A stretch of 64,000 nucleotides of DNA from an uncultured Lachnospiraceae bacterium (GTDB lineage: Bacteria > Bacillota > Clostridia > Lachnospirales > Lachnospiraceae). Each line of letters starts with the position of its first letter. Position 1 is the stretch's first letter. The notes below the pieces were generated by a model. That model ran no database searches. It saw only the letters and a list, made by a program, of their open reading frames with translations, and was not told where the DNA came from. The stretch is from positions 1-64,000 of the forward strand of contig CAQGLR010000001.1 of NCBI GenBank assembly GCA_948794795.1. The letters run 5' to 3'. The translations under genes were made by a program, and so were the position numbers. Positions 1-9,556 of the stretch are shown in pieces.

Positions 1-19
1 TTGACGGTGAAAAATGTTC

Positions 20-718
20 GTTGCACCCCGCGAGGGGTGTGTGAGTAGAAATTTGGGTGGTTAAAAAGATGGCAGCAGGATGGATGGTTGCACCCCGCGA
101 GGGGTGTGTGAGTAGAAATTGGCAAGGATAAAAAACAGGAAAGGGTTTGAAGTGTTGCACCCCGCGAGGGGTGTGTGAGTAGAAATGAAGAACAATATAA
201 GATGCGTGGTTACAAAACATGTTGCACCCCGCGAGGGGTGTGTGAGTAGAAATGTTTTAATTCAATTGGATGATAACTTTCAAATGGTTGCACCCCGCGA
301 GGGGTGTGTGAGTAGAAATCTGCTGTATGCCGCCTGTATGCCTGGCAGCAGGTTGCACCCCGCGAGGGGTGTGTGAGTAGAAATGCGTTGGCGTGTGTAT
401 GGCTGGTCATGTCACAAAGTTGCACCCCGCGAGGGGTGTGTGAGTAGAAATATAAGATTATCCATGTCACACCTCTTTGCATAGTCGTTGCACCCCGCGA
501 GGGGTGTGTGAGTAGAAATCATCTGTTTGGAATTCTAATTCATTAATAATCTGTTGCACCCCGCGAGGGGTGTGTGAGTAGAAATGTCCGCTTTCTTCAA
601 GCTGTTCCTCTGTGCATTGTTGCACCCCGCGAGGGGTGTGTGAGTAGAAATAGGGATAATGCACTGGCAGGGTTCTCACTTTTCAGTTGCACCACGCGAG
701 GGGTGTGTGAGTAGAAAT
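20..718 (+). CRISPR. CRISPR array, 11 repeats visible, subtype I-C-like repeat
   Basis: Eleven copies of a 33-bp repeat start at 20, 87, 154, 221, 287, 352, 419, 487, 553, 619 and 686. Each begins GTTGCACCCC, contains the palindrome CACCCCGCGAGGGGTG, and ends GAGTAGAAAT. Spacers are 32-35 bp and all different. The first ten repeats are identical and the last has a C-to-A change at 694, as is common for the leader-distal repeat. The conserved GAAAT end is to the right. The array is therefore probably transcribed on the plus strand, with leader and cas genes left of the window. Repeat length and ending resemble subtype I-C arrays. No cas gene is present here, so the subtype is inferred. Confidence 0.97.
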
Positions 719-821
719 TAGGTGGTGGGAGGAATTGCATACTTCCATATAGGTTGCTTAATAATTGTAAGTAAGAATAATTATTATTACAGCCTGTTTT
801 GTATATTTAAAAGTAAACATC

Positions 822-850
822 TTGACAGCAGTTCTCTATATAGTTATCAT
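822..850 (+). promoter_or_regulatory. Candidate sigma-A promoter upstream of the IS110-like element
   Basis: TTGACA at 822-827 is followed after 17 bp by TATCAT at 845-850. A strong ribosome binding site (GAGGAGG) then precedes a minimal ATG-ATT-TAG reading frame near 881. The promoter could drive the structured non-coding region and transposase of the IS110 element. It may also be partly flanking DNA, because the exact left end of the element cannot be fixed. Confidence 0.45.
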
Positions 851-879
851 GATATAAAGTCTAAACGAGAGGAGGCATA

Positions 880-1150
880 AATGATTTAGGAACTAAACCC
901 CCATGCCCGTCCACCTGGCACCACCATAAATGAAACTGTGGGGACGACAGGGTATTGAATTTATTCTTGCCATTATCTATACTGTACCTAACGGCAAAGA
1001 TCGTGTTTATTTTGGGTCTGCAGCCCGCTAACTAAACTGATTCCAGGTATCCTCATTTGCACCACCATCTGTCCAGCCGCTTGCGGCAGAAGGACGTACA
1101 GTAAAATAATAACAGACAGGATACCATGCTGTAAATTCATCCACGGAGGT
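880..1150 (+). ncRNA. Candidate bridge-RNA region of IS110-family element
   Basis: About 270 bases of structured non-coding DNA precede the transposase reading frame. TTGCC at 967-971 can pair with GGCAA at 993-997 around a 21-nt loop. GGTATCCT at 1046-1053 pairs perfectly with AGGATACC at 1118-1125. The latter encloses a hairpin with GTCC 1071-1074/GGAC 1092-1095 and GCCGC 1076-1080/GCGGC 1083-1087. In IS110-group elements the non-coding end upstream of the recombinase encodes the bridge RNA, which has two loops that pair with target and donor DNA. Position and two-part structure fit that, but loop matches to flanking DNA have not been tested. Confidence 0.45.
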
Positions 1151-1156
1151 GTCATT

Positions 1157-2382
1157 ATGGATAAAATTTACGACAATTGTTGTGGTATTGATGTACACAA
1201 AAAACTCATAGTAGCCTTCTTCAGAAAAGGCAATAAGCAGGAAGTACGAGAGTCTGGCGCAACAACCAGAGAACTTCTTGAGCTGACTGGCTCAAAGCAG
1301 GCAACTGTAAGATGGCTGCCATGGAGAGCATTGCCTTCTATTGGAAGCCCCTGTACAACATCCTTGAATCTTCTGGCCTGGATGTCATGGTGGTCAATGC
1401 CCGCCATATGAAGGCGGTTCCTGGCCGAAAGACAGATGTGAAAGATGCGGAATGGATTGCTGGACTTCTCCAGCATGGCTGCTCCAATCAAGCTATATAA
1501 CAGGGACCAGCGTGAGCTGAGGGGACTTGTCCGTTACCGCAAGAGCCTTGTGGGCGGATGCACCAGGGAGCTGAACCGTCTCCAGAAAATGCTTGAGGGC
1601 GCTAATATCAAGCTATCCGGCACGGTGTCAGATATCAATGGCAAAAGCGCCAGGAGCATTTTGGAATACCTGCTTACAGGGAAATCCATCGACAGCGCAA
1701 AATATGATGAAATGTATGAGCAGCAAGTCACCGCACATAATCTTAAAGCTACAAAAGAGCAGATCATTGATGACCTGAACGGTGTCATGAGCCCTCTCCA
1801 GCGCAGGATGATGAAAGAACTCCTTGCCCATCTGGATGAACTGGGCGTCCATATCCGGAACCTGGATGATGAGATTGATATTTTATGAAGCCGGAAGAAA
1901 AACAGGCTTCAAACGCAATCCAGGATGTAACAGGCATTGGCAATACCAGCGCACAGGCCATCATTTCCATTACCGAGACAGACATGGGCCGTTTTCCTAC
2001 TGACAGGCATATTTCTTCCTGGGCGGGATTATGTCCCGATGATAATGAAAGTGCCAAAAAGCGGAAATTCGGCAAAACCCGGAAAGGGAATGTCCTTCTG
2101 CGGACTACGCTGGTCACTTGTGCACATGTTGCTGTAAAGAACAAAAAATCATATTTCTATGCACAGTTTATGAGGATCAGCGCCCACCGTGGATCAAAGT
2201 GCGCATATGTTGCAGTTGCCCACTCCATGCCCATAGCGGTATATCACATCCTTAAGGACGGTGTTGTTTTCAAGGATCTTGGGGCTGGTTATTATAATCA
2301 GTTCAATAAGGAACGCAAGATCAATGCGTACCTGAAAAAGTTAAAAGTACTTGGCTGGGGAGCCTTGGTAGTTGCCACCTGA
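1157..2382 (+). pseudogene. IS110-family transposase (recombinase), broken by several frameshifts
   Basis: The pieces together give a full IS110-type DEDD recombinase. The start is CGIDVHKK, then an AMES-like segment (MAAMESIAFYWKP), the KTDVKDAEW motif, and a C-terminal Tnp_20-type part with TGIG, SWAGL, the ESAKK serine region and RKGN. Reading moves from frame 2 to frame 1 near 1287, where one base is missing before TGGCTC. It then moves to frame 2 near 1478-1500 (apparently two small deletions), and back to frame 1 at 1882-1888. An intact gene would be about 400 codons. Several lesions argue for decay rather than one programmed frameshift. It lies directly beyond the CRISPR array. Confidence 0.85.
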
Positions 2383-2383
2383 G

Positions 2384-2451
2384 CCTATCAGCGAAGTTCA
2401 AAAAAATCTTTAAAAACTTGATAGGGGTAGTCTGCGCTTTTTTGGCTACCC
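2384..2451 (+). repeat. Inverted repeats at right end of IS110-like element
   Basis: Just after the transposase stop, CCTATCA at 2384-2390 pairs with TGATAGG at 2419-2425. GGGTAG at 2425-2430 pairs with CTACCC at 2446-2451 across a T-rich loop. They may be the element's right end or a transcription terminator. The DNA from 2452 to 2706 is AT-rich and shows no gene. Confidence 0.4.
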
Positions 2452-2706
2452 GAAAAGTTTTGTTTCACAGTAATAATTCAAAACATAAAATATAGTAAAC
2501 AGAAAAATAATGGATGATGAAAGAATGTGGTTAAAAATATAGTTTGACAGTCTTCATGGTATTGTGAAAACTGAGAGTAGAAAATTTATTGTTATAATGA
2601 TTGCTGATAAAACACATTGTTACATTTCTGAATAAGAAATGTATGAGTAAAAATATTATAAATGTAAGAGAAAGTATAACAAAAATAAAAATAGGAGTAT
2701 GAAGAA

Positions 2707-2991
2707 ATGATGAAAAGAAGAATGTTTAGCCTTGATGTAGTAGATACAGATGATTTTATTGAGATGCCAGTAGAAGCACAATGTTTATATTTTCATTTGG
2801 GGATGAGGGCAGATGATAATGGTTTTGTGTCTAATCCAAAGAAGATAACAAAAATGGTAAATTGTTTACCAGATGATTTGGAGATTTTAATAAAAAAAAG
2901 ATATTTAATTCCATTTGAAAGAGGAGGAATAAGCATTAAAGATTGGAAGGTAAATAATTACATAGATAGTAATAAGTATATAAATTGGTAA
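2707..2991 (+). pseudogene. Phage-type replication protein, N-terminal winged-helix domain remnant
   Basis: The 94-residue product resembles the first domain of phage or plasmid replication initiators of Firmicutes. These typically begin with a KRRMFSL-type start, then DTDDFIEMP, a YFHLGMRADDNGFVSNPKKI-like block, and end the domain with a WKVNNYI motif. Here it stops just after that motif (NYIDSNKYINW), where the family normally continues into a linker and DnaD-like domain. It is therefore probably a truncated prophage relic, although a short stand-alone protein is possible. No other phage genes surround it. Confidence 0.6.
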
Positions 2992-3698
2992 ATCATATAA
3001 TAAAAAGAGAAGCTTGTATATAAAGAGGTATTATAATTATTATACCTAATATTAATAAAATATTTATATAGTCAAGAGGATATTTACAATCTGCATTGCC
3101 TGCTTGCAGGCATTGTGCGGCAGTCTGGCAGGAGCATGGACTCCTGCCAGACTAAGTAAGCCCTTATAAATCAAACCCACCATTTAAGAAGCATGTATTT
3201 TAAAAGGCTGGCTTAATGAAATTAAATTTTTAATGTATGATTATTTAGTGATTATATAATGAAAAAAATTGAAAGATGGCAAATAAATTAAATTCATAAT
3301 CTCATGTTTAATAATGTTGAAAATATAAACAAGGTTCTATACACATGAGAATTAAAGTTTTAGTTGTATTTTTATACAGATTCCGCTTTTATTCAATACA
3401 ATTTTAAATGGTAATGAATAATTATAAATATATTGCGGATAGTATTTATAAGAAGCCTGGCTGCTATAATATAGTGTAATTTACATTACTTTGTTTTTTA
3501 ATTAAATATTAGATTTGCGGCTTATTTTAAATGTTTATTGTATTTTATAAATTTTTGGCAATCATAATAAGGCTTAGATTTTTTACTGTCAAAAAGAAAA
3601 GTAAAAAATCCATATATAGATAATATTTAAGAATTTTATTACAGGTTATTAAAGTTTATATAATTTAAAAATATGTATTTAGTTTATGGAGGAAATTA
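2992..3698. other. AT-rich intergenic stretch with two strong hairpins
   Basis: No gene is seen. TGCCTGC at 3097-3103 pairs with GCAGGCA at 3106-3112. A perfect 13-bp stem at 3122-3134/3141-3153 has a 6-nt loop and no T-run. The DNA at about 3070-3113 is repeated in inverted orientation at about 55608-55652. The rest is low-complexity AT-rich sequence preceding the tepA-like gene. Confidence 0.6.
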
Positions 3699-4349
3699 AT
3701 GGAAGATGATATTAAGGAATTTGGGTGTAAAAGGCTTGAAAATAAAGAAACTGGAAAAGTAATACAGCTTATATCTATAATAGGTGAAATAGAGGGACAT
3801 GAATGTGCAGGGAACAATACGAAGACTACTAAATATGAGCATATGCTTCCTTTACTTGCTGCTCTTGAGTATGATACATCTGTTGATGGTATTCTTTTTA
3901 TGATTAATACAATTGGCGGGGATGTATCATGTGGCCTTGCACTTGCAGAACTTATTGCATCAATGTCCAAACCTACAGTAGCTCTTGTTATGGGAGACAG
4001 CCATTCTATAGGTGTTCCGCTTTCTGTAGCTTCTGATTATACATTTATTGCACCATCTGCTACAGTGATTATCCATCCAGTGAGAATGAATGGCATGGTA
4101 CTTGGAGCACCACAGACTTATGAATATTTTAAACTTATACAAGAGAGGATTACAACATTTATTTCAAGCCATTCAGACGCTGCCAAGGAGGATATAGAGA
4201 AGTGGATGGTAGCGCCTGGTATCCTGACACGTGATTTAGGGACTATTCTGGTTGGACAGGAGGCAGTTGACAGAGGTGTATTCCAGGCTGTTGGAGGAAT
4301 ATCAGATGCAGTTGCAAAGTTAAATGAAATGCTACAAAAACATAATTAA
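3699..4349 (+). CDS. tepA: ClpP-family serine peptidase, TepA-like
   Basis: The 216-residue protein belongs to the ClpP/crotonase peptidase group. The nucleophile is Ser103 in GDSHSIGVP, the histidine is His126 in VIIHPV and the acid is Asp169 in LTRDL. INTIGGDVS at about 69-77 is the substrate-binding loop. In Bacillus the related tepA is next to spoIIIE; here uppP lies between this gene and ftsK. Members are thought to act on translocated or membrane proteins, but the substrate is not known. An AGGAGG-type site (GGAGGAAATTA) precedes the ATG. It is distinct from housekeeping ClpP, which has a different nucleophile context. Confidence 0.85.
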   Translation: MEDDIKEFGCKRLENKETGKVIQLISIIGEIEGHECAGNNTKTTKYEHMLPLLAALEYDTSVDGILFMINTIGGDVSCGLALAELIASMSKPTVALVMGDSHSIGVPLSVASDYTFIAPSATVIIHPVRMNGMVLGAPQTYEYFKLIQERITTFISSHSDAAKEDIEKWMVAPGILTRDLGTILVGQEAVDRGVFQAVGGISDAVAKLNEMLQKHN

Positions 4350-4369
4350 ATTATATATCAATAATATAA

Positions 4370-4412
4370 TAGAAGGATTTAGCAAGAAAATAGCTAAAAT
4401 CCTTCTATTTAA
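4370..4412 (+). terminator. Rho-independent terminator after tepA-like gene
   Basis: A near-perfect stem of about 14 bp (4370-4383 with 4393-4407) has a 9-nt loop and is followed by TTTAAA. It lies 21 bp after the stop codon. Confidence 0.7.
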
Positions 4413-4493
4413 ATGTTATAATATATTTTTGGTATATAGAAATACATATTACAAATATACTTTTCTAAAATTTTTAAGTTATATCTTATTTTC

Positions 4494-4572
4494 AGTTTAC
4501 CCATTTTTTTAATATACAAGTATTTTGCCAGAGTAATATAGTTTTTGTATAATTTAAAAAATAGAGAAACTC
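4494..4572. repeat. Core-less arm pair of the long palindromic repeat family
   Basis: This 78-bp imperfect palindrome joins two arms that elsewhere flank a core. One arm matches the right arm of the copy at 24297-24562 and the other matches its left arm (TTGCCAGAGTAATATAG with a TTTGTATAATTT tail). No core lies between them. From 4580 to 4973 I see only AT-rich DNA. Confidence 0.6.
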
Positions 4573-4973
4573 AAAATATCTTATGTAGTTTTTAATTGCT
4601 TTATAAACCCAGTTTTTATTTATTTTATAATACAATAGTGCTTTTTGCCAGTGCAAACACATGAATGGACAATTTGTAAACAAACCGCTTCTATAAGAGC
4701 TTTTTTAGTATGCTATTTTGATTTTATCAAATTTTTTACTTCATAATTGCTTCTGAAAACATTTAATTTATTGTTTATTAACAAAATGTTTATATTTTAT
4801 TTACTCATGAGTTTGTCCTGGCTTTTTACTTTTCTTGCTTTACTTTCACACAAATAAAAGTTATAATAAGTAAGCATGATTACCAGTAAGTGGCATTTTT
4901 GCAGATTTTATGCATATTATAGAATAAGCGCCATTTTCTGGTTAAATTAAACAACAAGTAAGGGGAGTTATTT

Positions 4974-5849
4974 ATGCCATTATGGAAAGCCGTGATACTT
5001 GGCCTGGTACAAGGTCTTGCGGAATTTCTGCCAATCAGCAGTTCAGGGCATCTGGTTATTATAAAAAATATACTTGGGGTAGACCTGGAAAGTGGTGGTA
5101 TGTTTTTTGATGTAATGCTGCATATGGGTACTCTTGTAGCTATATTTATAGCATTCCATAAGGATATAGGGAAACTGGTAATAGAAGGTTTACATATATT
5201 TGCAGATATAATTGCTAATACCGGGATATTCTTTACAAGGATAACAAAACATGGCAAAGAATACAGGCATGTTGTAAAAAGTTCATATCGTAAATTTGTT
5301 GTACTTATTATTGTATCTACTATACCTACAGCAGTAATAGGGCTTTTATTATCAGATATAGTTGAAGCAGCTAATGATATGGTAATGGTGCCAGGAATAT
5401 GCCTGTTTATTACAGCGGCATTCCTGTTTATTGCTGATTTTATTGATATTGGCAGTAAGACGCCAAAAGAAGTTTCTTATGGCAATGCGTGTACTATTGG
5501 GGTTGCACAGGGATTGTCAACGATGCCTGGCATATCACGTTCTGGTACAACAATAACAGCATGTCTTTTATGCGGTTTTGACAAGAAATTTGCTGTTAAA
5601 TATTCATTTATAATGTCAATACCTGCGGTTCTTGGTGCTGTTGTACTACAGGTAAAGGATTTTACAGCTGATACAATAATGAAAGAAGATATTCCTGGAT
5701 GTATTGTTGCAACATTTATTGCAGCAATAGTGGGATACTTGTCAATATGTTTTATGATGTCACTGGTACGTGGCAAGAAATATAAATATTTTGCAATATA
5801 TTGTATAATAATGGGCGGAGTGGCAATTGGATATAATTTTCTGGGGTAA
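4974..5849 (+). CDS. uppP: Undecaprenyl-diphosphatase UppP/BacA
   Basis: The 291-residue multi-span membrane protein removes a phosphate from undecaprenyl diphosphate, recycling the lipid carrier for cell-wall synthesis and conferring bacitracin tolerance. The two family signatures are present: QGLAEFLPISSSGHL at about residues 13-27, which carries the catalytic Glu, and GISRSGTT at about 187-194, which carries the catalytic Arg/Ser. The length is normal for the family (about 270-290). The ATG is preceded by AAGGGGAG. It probably forms its own transcription unit between tepA and ftsK. Confidence 0.95.
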   Translation: MPLWKAVILGLVQGLAEFLPISSSGHLVIIKNILGVDLESGGMFFDVMLHMGTLVAIFIAFHKDIGKLVIEGLHIFADIIANTGIFFTRITKHGKEYRHVVKSSYRKFVVLIIVSTIPTAVIGLLLSDIVEAANDMVMVPGICLFITAAFLFIADFIDIGSKTPKEVSYGNACTIGVAQGLSTMPGISRSGTTITACLLCGFDKKFAVKYSFIMSIPAVLGAVVLQVKDFTADTIMKEDIPGCIVATFIAAIVGYLSICFMMSLVRGKKYKYFAIYCIIMGGVAIGYNFLG

Positions 5850-6028
5850 TATAACAGGTTTATAATGGTTTTGAAGCATAAATAATGCCAGTAATTATTA
5901 CAGTTCTGGCATGGCAGGTTTTGATATTATCGCTAAATTAAAACTGGCCAGCCGCCATTATATTCTGGCTGTTATTTATGCCATAGGAATGTGGCATAGA
6001 GATTAGTAAGAAAAGGGGAGTTGTCAAA

Positions 6029-9000
6029 ATGGCAGCAGCAAATAGTTCTACTGGTACAGAAGGAAAAAGCAGAGTTAAAACTGCCCGTCCAGCTGCCAGC
6101 AAAAAGCCTGGTACAGCAAAAAGCGGCAGTAGCAGCAGAACGCGTAATACTAAAGGTGCATCTTCTTCCAATAAGAAAGCAGAAAAGGAAAAGATATACC
6201 AGAGTAAAATTGAAGATGTTAATGAATATAAAGACAAAATGGCATTTGAAACAGCAATAACCCTTATTGTAATGCTTATCCTTGCATTATTCCTCTATTT
6301 AAGTTATTTTGGGCTTGGAGGGATAGTAGGGAAAATATTTGGCGGCCTGTTTTTTGGGCTTTTTGGGTGGAGTGCCTGGATTCTTCCAGCTGGAATTATA
6401 GTTGGGTATGTATTTACACTTGTCAACCAGGGTGACCGGCGTGTGTTAAGGAAGCTTATAAGTTTTATAGCAGCAGTATGGCTGCTTCTTGGCATTACAG
6501 ACCTTTTATTTAAGCAGGAGATAATGTCTGAATATTATACAAGCAACCATGTTATGCATCCTAAATATTTTGAGTGTGTAAACCTTACATTAGGTGATGT
6601 CCTTAGTAAGGGGAAAGCTAATGCGGGCATGGCAGGAAGGCTTATAAGCAGTATTTTTTCAAAGGTTATTGGTGAAACGGGTGCAGTGGTAATAATGCTT
6701 GCATTGCTTATATTAAGCCTGTTTGTCTTTAATGGAATGGAACTTATGGCAGTGCTCCGCAAGAGAAACGCATATAAACAGGAGATGGAAAATACATATG
6801 CTGAAATAAAGAGTGGCGGGGATTACAAGGAACCTTCATACCGTGTAGCTGTCCCATCTGCTGCAAAGCGCCAGCATATACAGGGTGCTTCTGTAATGCA
6901 GTCAGTAAATCTTAAGGAAATGAACCAGACTCTTGACGGTATAGAGGAAACTGAACGTAAAAATGCTATTAACAGAAGCAGGATGGAAGAAATAACTTTG
7001 GATAATGTGTCCCCCCTAAAGGGCACAAAAGATATAGATAATAGAAACAGTAAGGGTACAGATGGCAATAAGAGTAAGAAAAGTGATGTACAAAGTATAA
7101 GTGGAATACAAGATAACTGGACAGAGGGGCTTAAGACAGATTATGCTTCCAGAGGACAGGCAGTAAATAAAAAGGACAAGCCTTTGCAACATAAGGATAA
7201 TATACCAAGCCAGGAAACTGATGAGGAAAGACGGAGAAGAAACCTGGAGAGTATTCCTGTATTCAGGGATGAGTTAAATAAGAAATTTGGAAAAACACCA
7301 GATGGTGCACAAGGAATGAAGCCTTTATTTCCTATTAAAGATATTCCAGTGCAGGATGTAGCAGAAAAGGAAAAAACAGATATACCATTTATGGAAAGAA
7401 TTGTACCTGGTACTGTAGAAGAAACTATAAATAATATAAAAGAAGATAGTGGTTACAGTTATGGACATATAGAAAATGTGGAAGAAACAGCCAGCAAATC
7501 TGGTATAAATGAAACAGGCAGCAGTAATATAATAGATATTGGGGAAAGTACAGAGAACACTGGAAACAGTAGTCTTATAAATATTAAAGAAAGCCCAGAC
7601 AGTACAGAAAGTTATATTACAGAAAATCCTGCTAGTACAGGAAGTCCAGATATTATAGAGAGTTATAATGAAGAAAGCATAAAAGATGCAGAATATACAG
7701 AAAGCCAGTATATTACAGATAATACAACAGATACTTTGGATACAGAAGTTGTAGAAAGTGTATATCCTGCAGGAAATAATACAGAAGATATTATAGAGAG
7801 AGCAGAAGATATTGCGGAAAGCGGGGGATATCCATCTATAGAAACAGATGGTAATGTAGGAAAACCTGCCAGCCTGGCAAAGCCTGTGCCATCTGGTACA
7901 GCAGACCATAAAAGGATAGGCGGGGATAGTTATGTTTCTGCCTCCAGTACATTTAATGCATTAAATAACAGTAAAGAAGAAGCAGAGGAAATTGTACAAA
8001 AGAAAGAATATATTTTCCCTCCAGTAGACTTGCTTGCTTTGCCAAAGGAAACTTCACATGGCATGACAGATGATGAACTAAGGAATACTGCACTTAAGCT
8101 GCAGGATACTCTTAAAAGTTTTAATGTAAATGTAAATATGGGTGCAGTAACATGCGGGCCTACAGTTACGAGGTATGAGCTTTTCCCAGAACAGGGTGTA
8201 AGGGTTAATAAAATTACAAATCTTGCAGATGACCTTAAATTAAACCTTGCTGCATCAAGCATAAGGATTGAAGCGCCAATACCAGGCAAGTCTGCAGTTG
8301 GTATTGAAATACCAAATCCTGAACCTGGTTCAGTTGCGTTCAGGGAACTTCTTGAGGGTGAAGCTTTCAAGAAAGCAAAGTCACCTGTTACATTTGCGGT
8401 TGGAAAAGATATTGGTGGCAATACTATAATGACAGATATTGCTAAGATGCCACATCTTCTTATAGCTGGTGCAACTGGTTCTGGTAAATCAGTTTGTATT
8501 AATACACTTATTATGAGTGTTTTGTATAAAGCAAATCCAGATGATGTCAAGCTTATAATGATTGACCCTAAGGTAGTAGAACTTAGTGTATACAATGGGA
8601 TACCACATCTGTTCTGCCCTGTTGTAACAGACCCTAAAGAGGCGTCTGCTGCACTTAACTGGGCTGTACGTGAGATGATGGACAGGTACAATAAGTTTAC
8701 AGAGCTTGGTGTACGTAATATTTCGGGTTATAATGAAAAGATAAAAACAGTTCCAGATGCAGAGAAGGCAGGTTATGCTAAAATGCCTTTACTTATAATA
8801 ATAGTAGATGAGTTTGCAGACCTTATGATGGTTGCTTCAAAAGAAGTTGAAGATTCAGTATGCAGGATTGCACAGCTTGCAAGGGCTGCTGGAATACATC
8901 TTGTACTTGCTACACAGCGTCCGTCTGTCAATGTAATTACAGGTATTATAAAGGCAAATATACCATCAAGGATAGCATTTTCTGTATCATCTGCAATAGA

Positions 9001-9556
9001 TTCACGCACAATCCTTGACAAAGGCGGGGCTGAGAAACTTATTGGAAAGGGTGATATGCTTTTCTTCCCATCAGGTTATTCAGAACCTGTACGTGTACAG
9101 GGTGCATTTGTATCTGATAAAGAAGTAAGTGATGTAGTAGAATTCCTGCGCAATAATAATGAAGAGCCAGAATATAACGAAAACGTTACTGAAATGGTGG
9201 AGAGCCAGGAGGCATCAAGTGCACCAGAACAGAAAGAATCAAAACCAGACAGGGACGAATATTTTGAAGAAGCAGGAAGATTTGTAATTGAGTCAGAAAG
9301 AGCAGCAGCAGGACAGCTACAGAGACGTTTCTCTATAGGGTTTAACCGTGCAGGAAGAATTATAGACCAGCTTCATAAAGCAGGTGTTGTAGGACCAGCA
9401 GAAGGTACAAAGCCACGTAAAATACTTATGACAATGAATGACTTTGACCTTCTTTTAGGCAATGTACCACCTGTTACTGAAAGTGAAATAGAAGAAACAA
9501 TGCAGAATTATGCAGAAGCAGGTAGTATAGAGGGGGCTCCGGATGGACAATATTAA
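6029..9556 (+). CDS. ftsK: DNA translocase FtsK/SpoIIIE
   Basis: This 1175-residue ATP-driven DNA pump moves chromosomal DNA through the division or sporulation septum. The first 80 residues are basic and Ser/Ala-rich. Membrane segments follow between about 80 and 245. A very long acidic, Ser/Thr/Asn-rich linker runs to about residue 650, and then come the alpha/beta motor domains. Walker A is GATGSGKS at about 814-821 and Walker B is IIIVDEFADL at about 922-931. A C-terminal gamma winged helix (RRFSIGFNRAGRIIDQL) recognises polar DNA sequences. The linker makes it much longer than SpoIIIE of Bacillus (about 790). The next gene overlaps its end. Confidence 0.95.
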   Translation: MAAANSSTGTEGKSRVKTARPAASKKPGTAKSGSSSRTRNTKGASSSNKKAEKEKIYQSKIEDVNEYKDKMAFETAITLIVMLILALFLYLSYFGLGGIVGKIFGGLFFGLFGWSAWILPAGIIVGYVFTLVNQGDRRVLRKLISFIAAVWLLLGITDLLFKQEIMSEYYTSNHVMHPKYFECVNLTLGDVLSKGKANAGMAGRLISSIFSKVIGETGAVVIMLALLILSLFVFNGMELMAVLRKRNAYKQEMENTYAEIKSGGDYKEPSYRVAVPSAAKRQHIQGASVMQSVNLKEMNQTLDGIEETERKNAINRSRMEEITLDNVSPLKGTKDIDNRNSKGTDGNKSKKSDVQSISGIQDNWTEGLKTDYASRGQAVNKKDKPLQHKDNIPSQETDEERRRRNLESIPVFRDELNKKFGKTPDGAQGMKPLFPIKDIPVQDVAEKEKTDIPFMERIVPGTVEETINNIKEDSGYSYGHIENVEETASKSGINETGSSNIIDIGESTENTGNSSLINIKESPDSTESYITENPASTGSPDIIESYNEESIKDAEYTESQYITDNTTDTLDTEVVESVYPAGNNTEDIIERAEDIAESGGYPSIETDGNVGKPASLAKPVPSGTADHKRIGGDSYVSASSTFNALNNSKEEAEEIVQKKEYIFPPVDLLALPKETSHGMTDDELRNTALKLQDTLKSFNVNVNMGAVTCGPTVTRYELFPEQGVRVNKITNLADDLKLNLAASSIRIEAPIPGKSAVGIEIPNPEPGSVAFRELLEGEAFKKAKSPVTFAVGKDIGGNTIMTDIAKMPHLLIAGATGSGKSVCINTLIMSVLYKANPDDVKLIMIDPKVVELSVYNGIPHLFCPVVTDPKEASAALNWAVREMMDRYNKFTELGVRNISGYNEKIKTVPDAEKAGYAKMPLLIIIVDEFADLMMVASKEVEDSVCRIAQLARAAGIHLVLATQRPSVNVITGIIKANIPSRIAFSVSSAIDSRTILDKGGAEKLIGKGDMLFFPSGYSEPVRVQGAFVSDKEVSDVVEFLRNNNEEPEYNENVTEMVESQEASSAPEQKESKPDRDEYFEEAGRFVIESERAAAGQLQRRFSIGFNRAGRIIDQLHKAGVVGPAEGTKPRKILMTMNDFDLLLGNVPPVTESEIEETMQNYAEAGSIEGAPDGQY

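Noticed and set aside
185..679. Open reading frames on both strands inside the CRISPR array
   Set aside because: They are translations of the repeat unit (for example repeated PREGCVSRN or FYSHTPRGVQ) and have no ribosome binding site.
1882..1888. Programmed -1 frameshift in the IS110 transposase
   Set aside because: A T-run and an ATGA overlap are present, but other clear lesions in the same gene make decay the simpler explanation.
2638..2658. A stray CRISPR repeat end (GTATGAGTAAAAAT)
   Set aside because: Only the AT-rich tail is similar, and the palindromic part of the repeat is absent.
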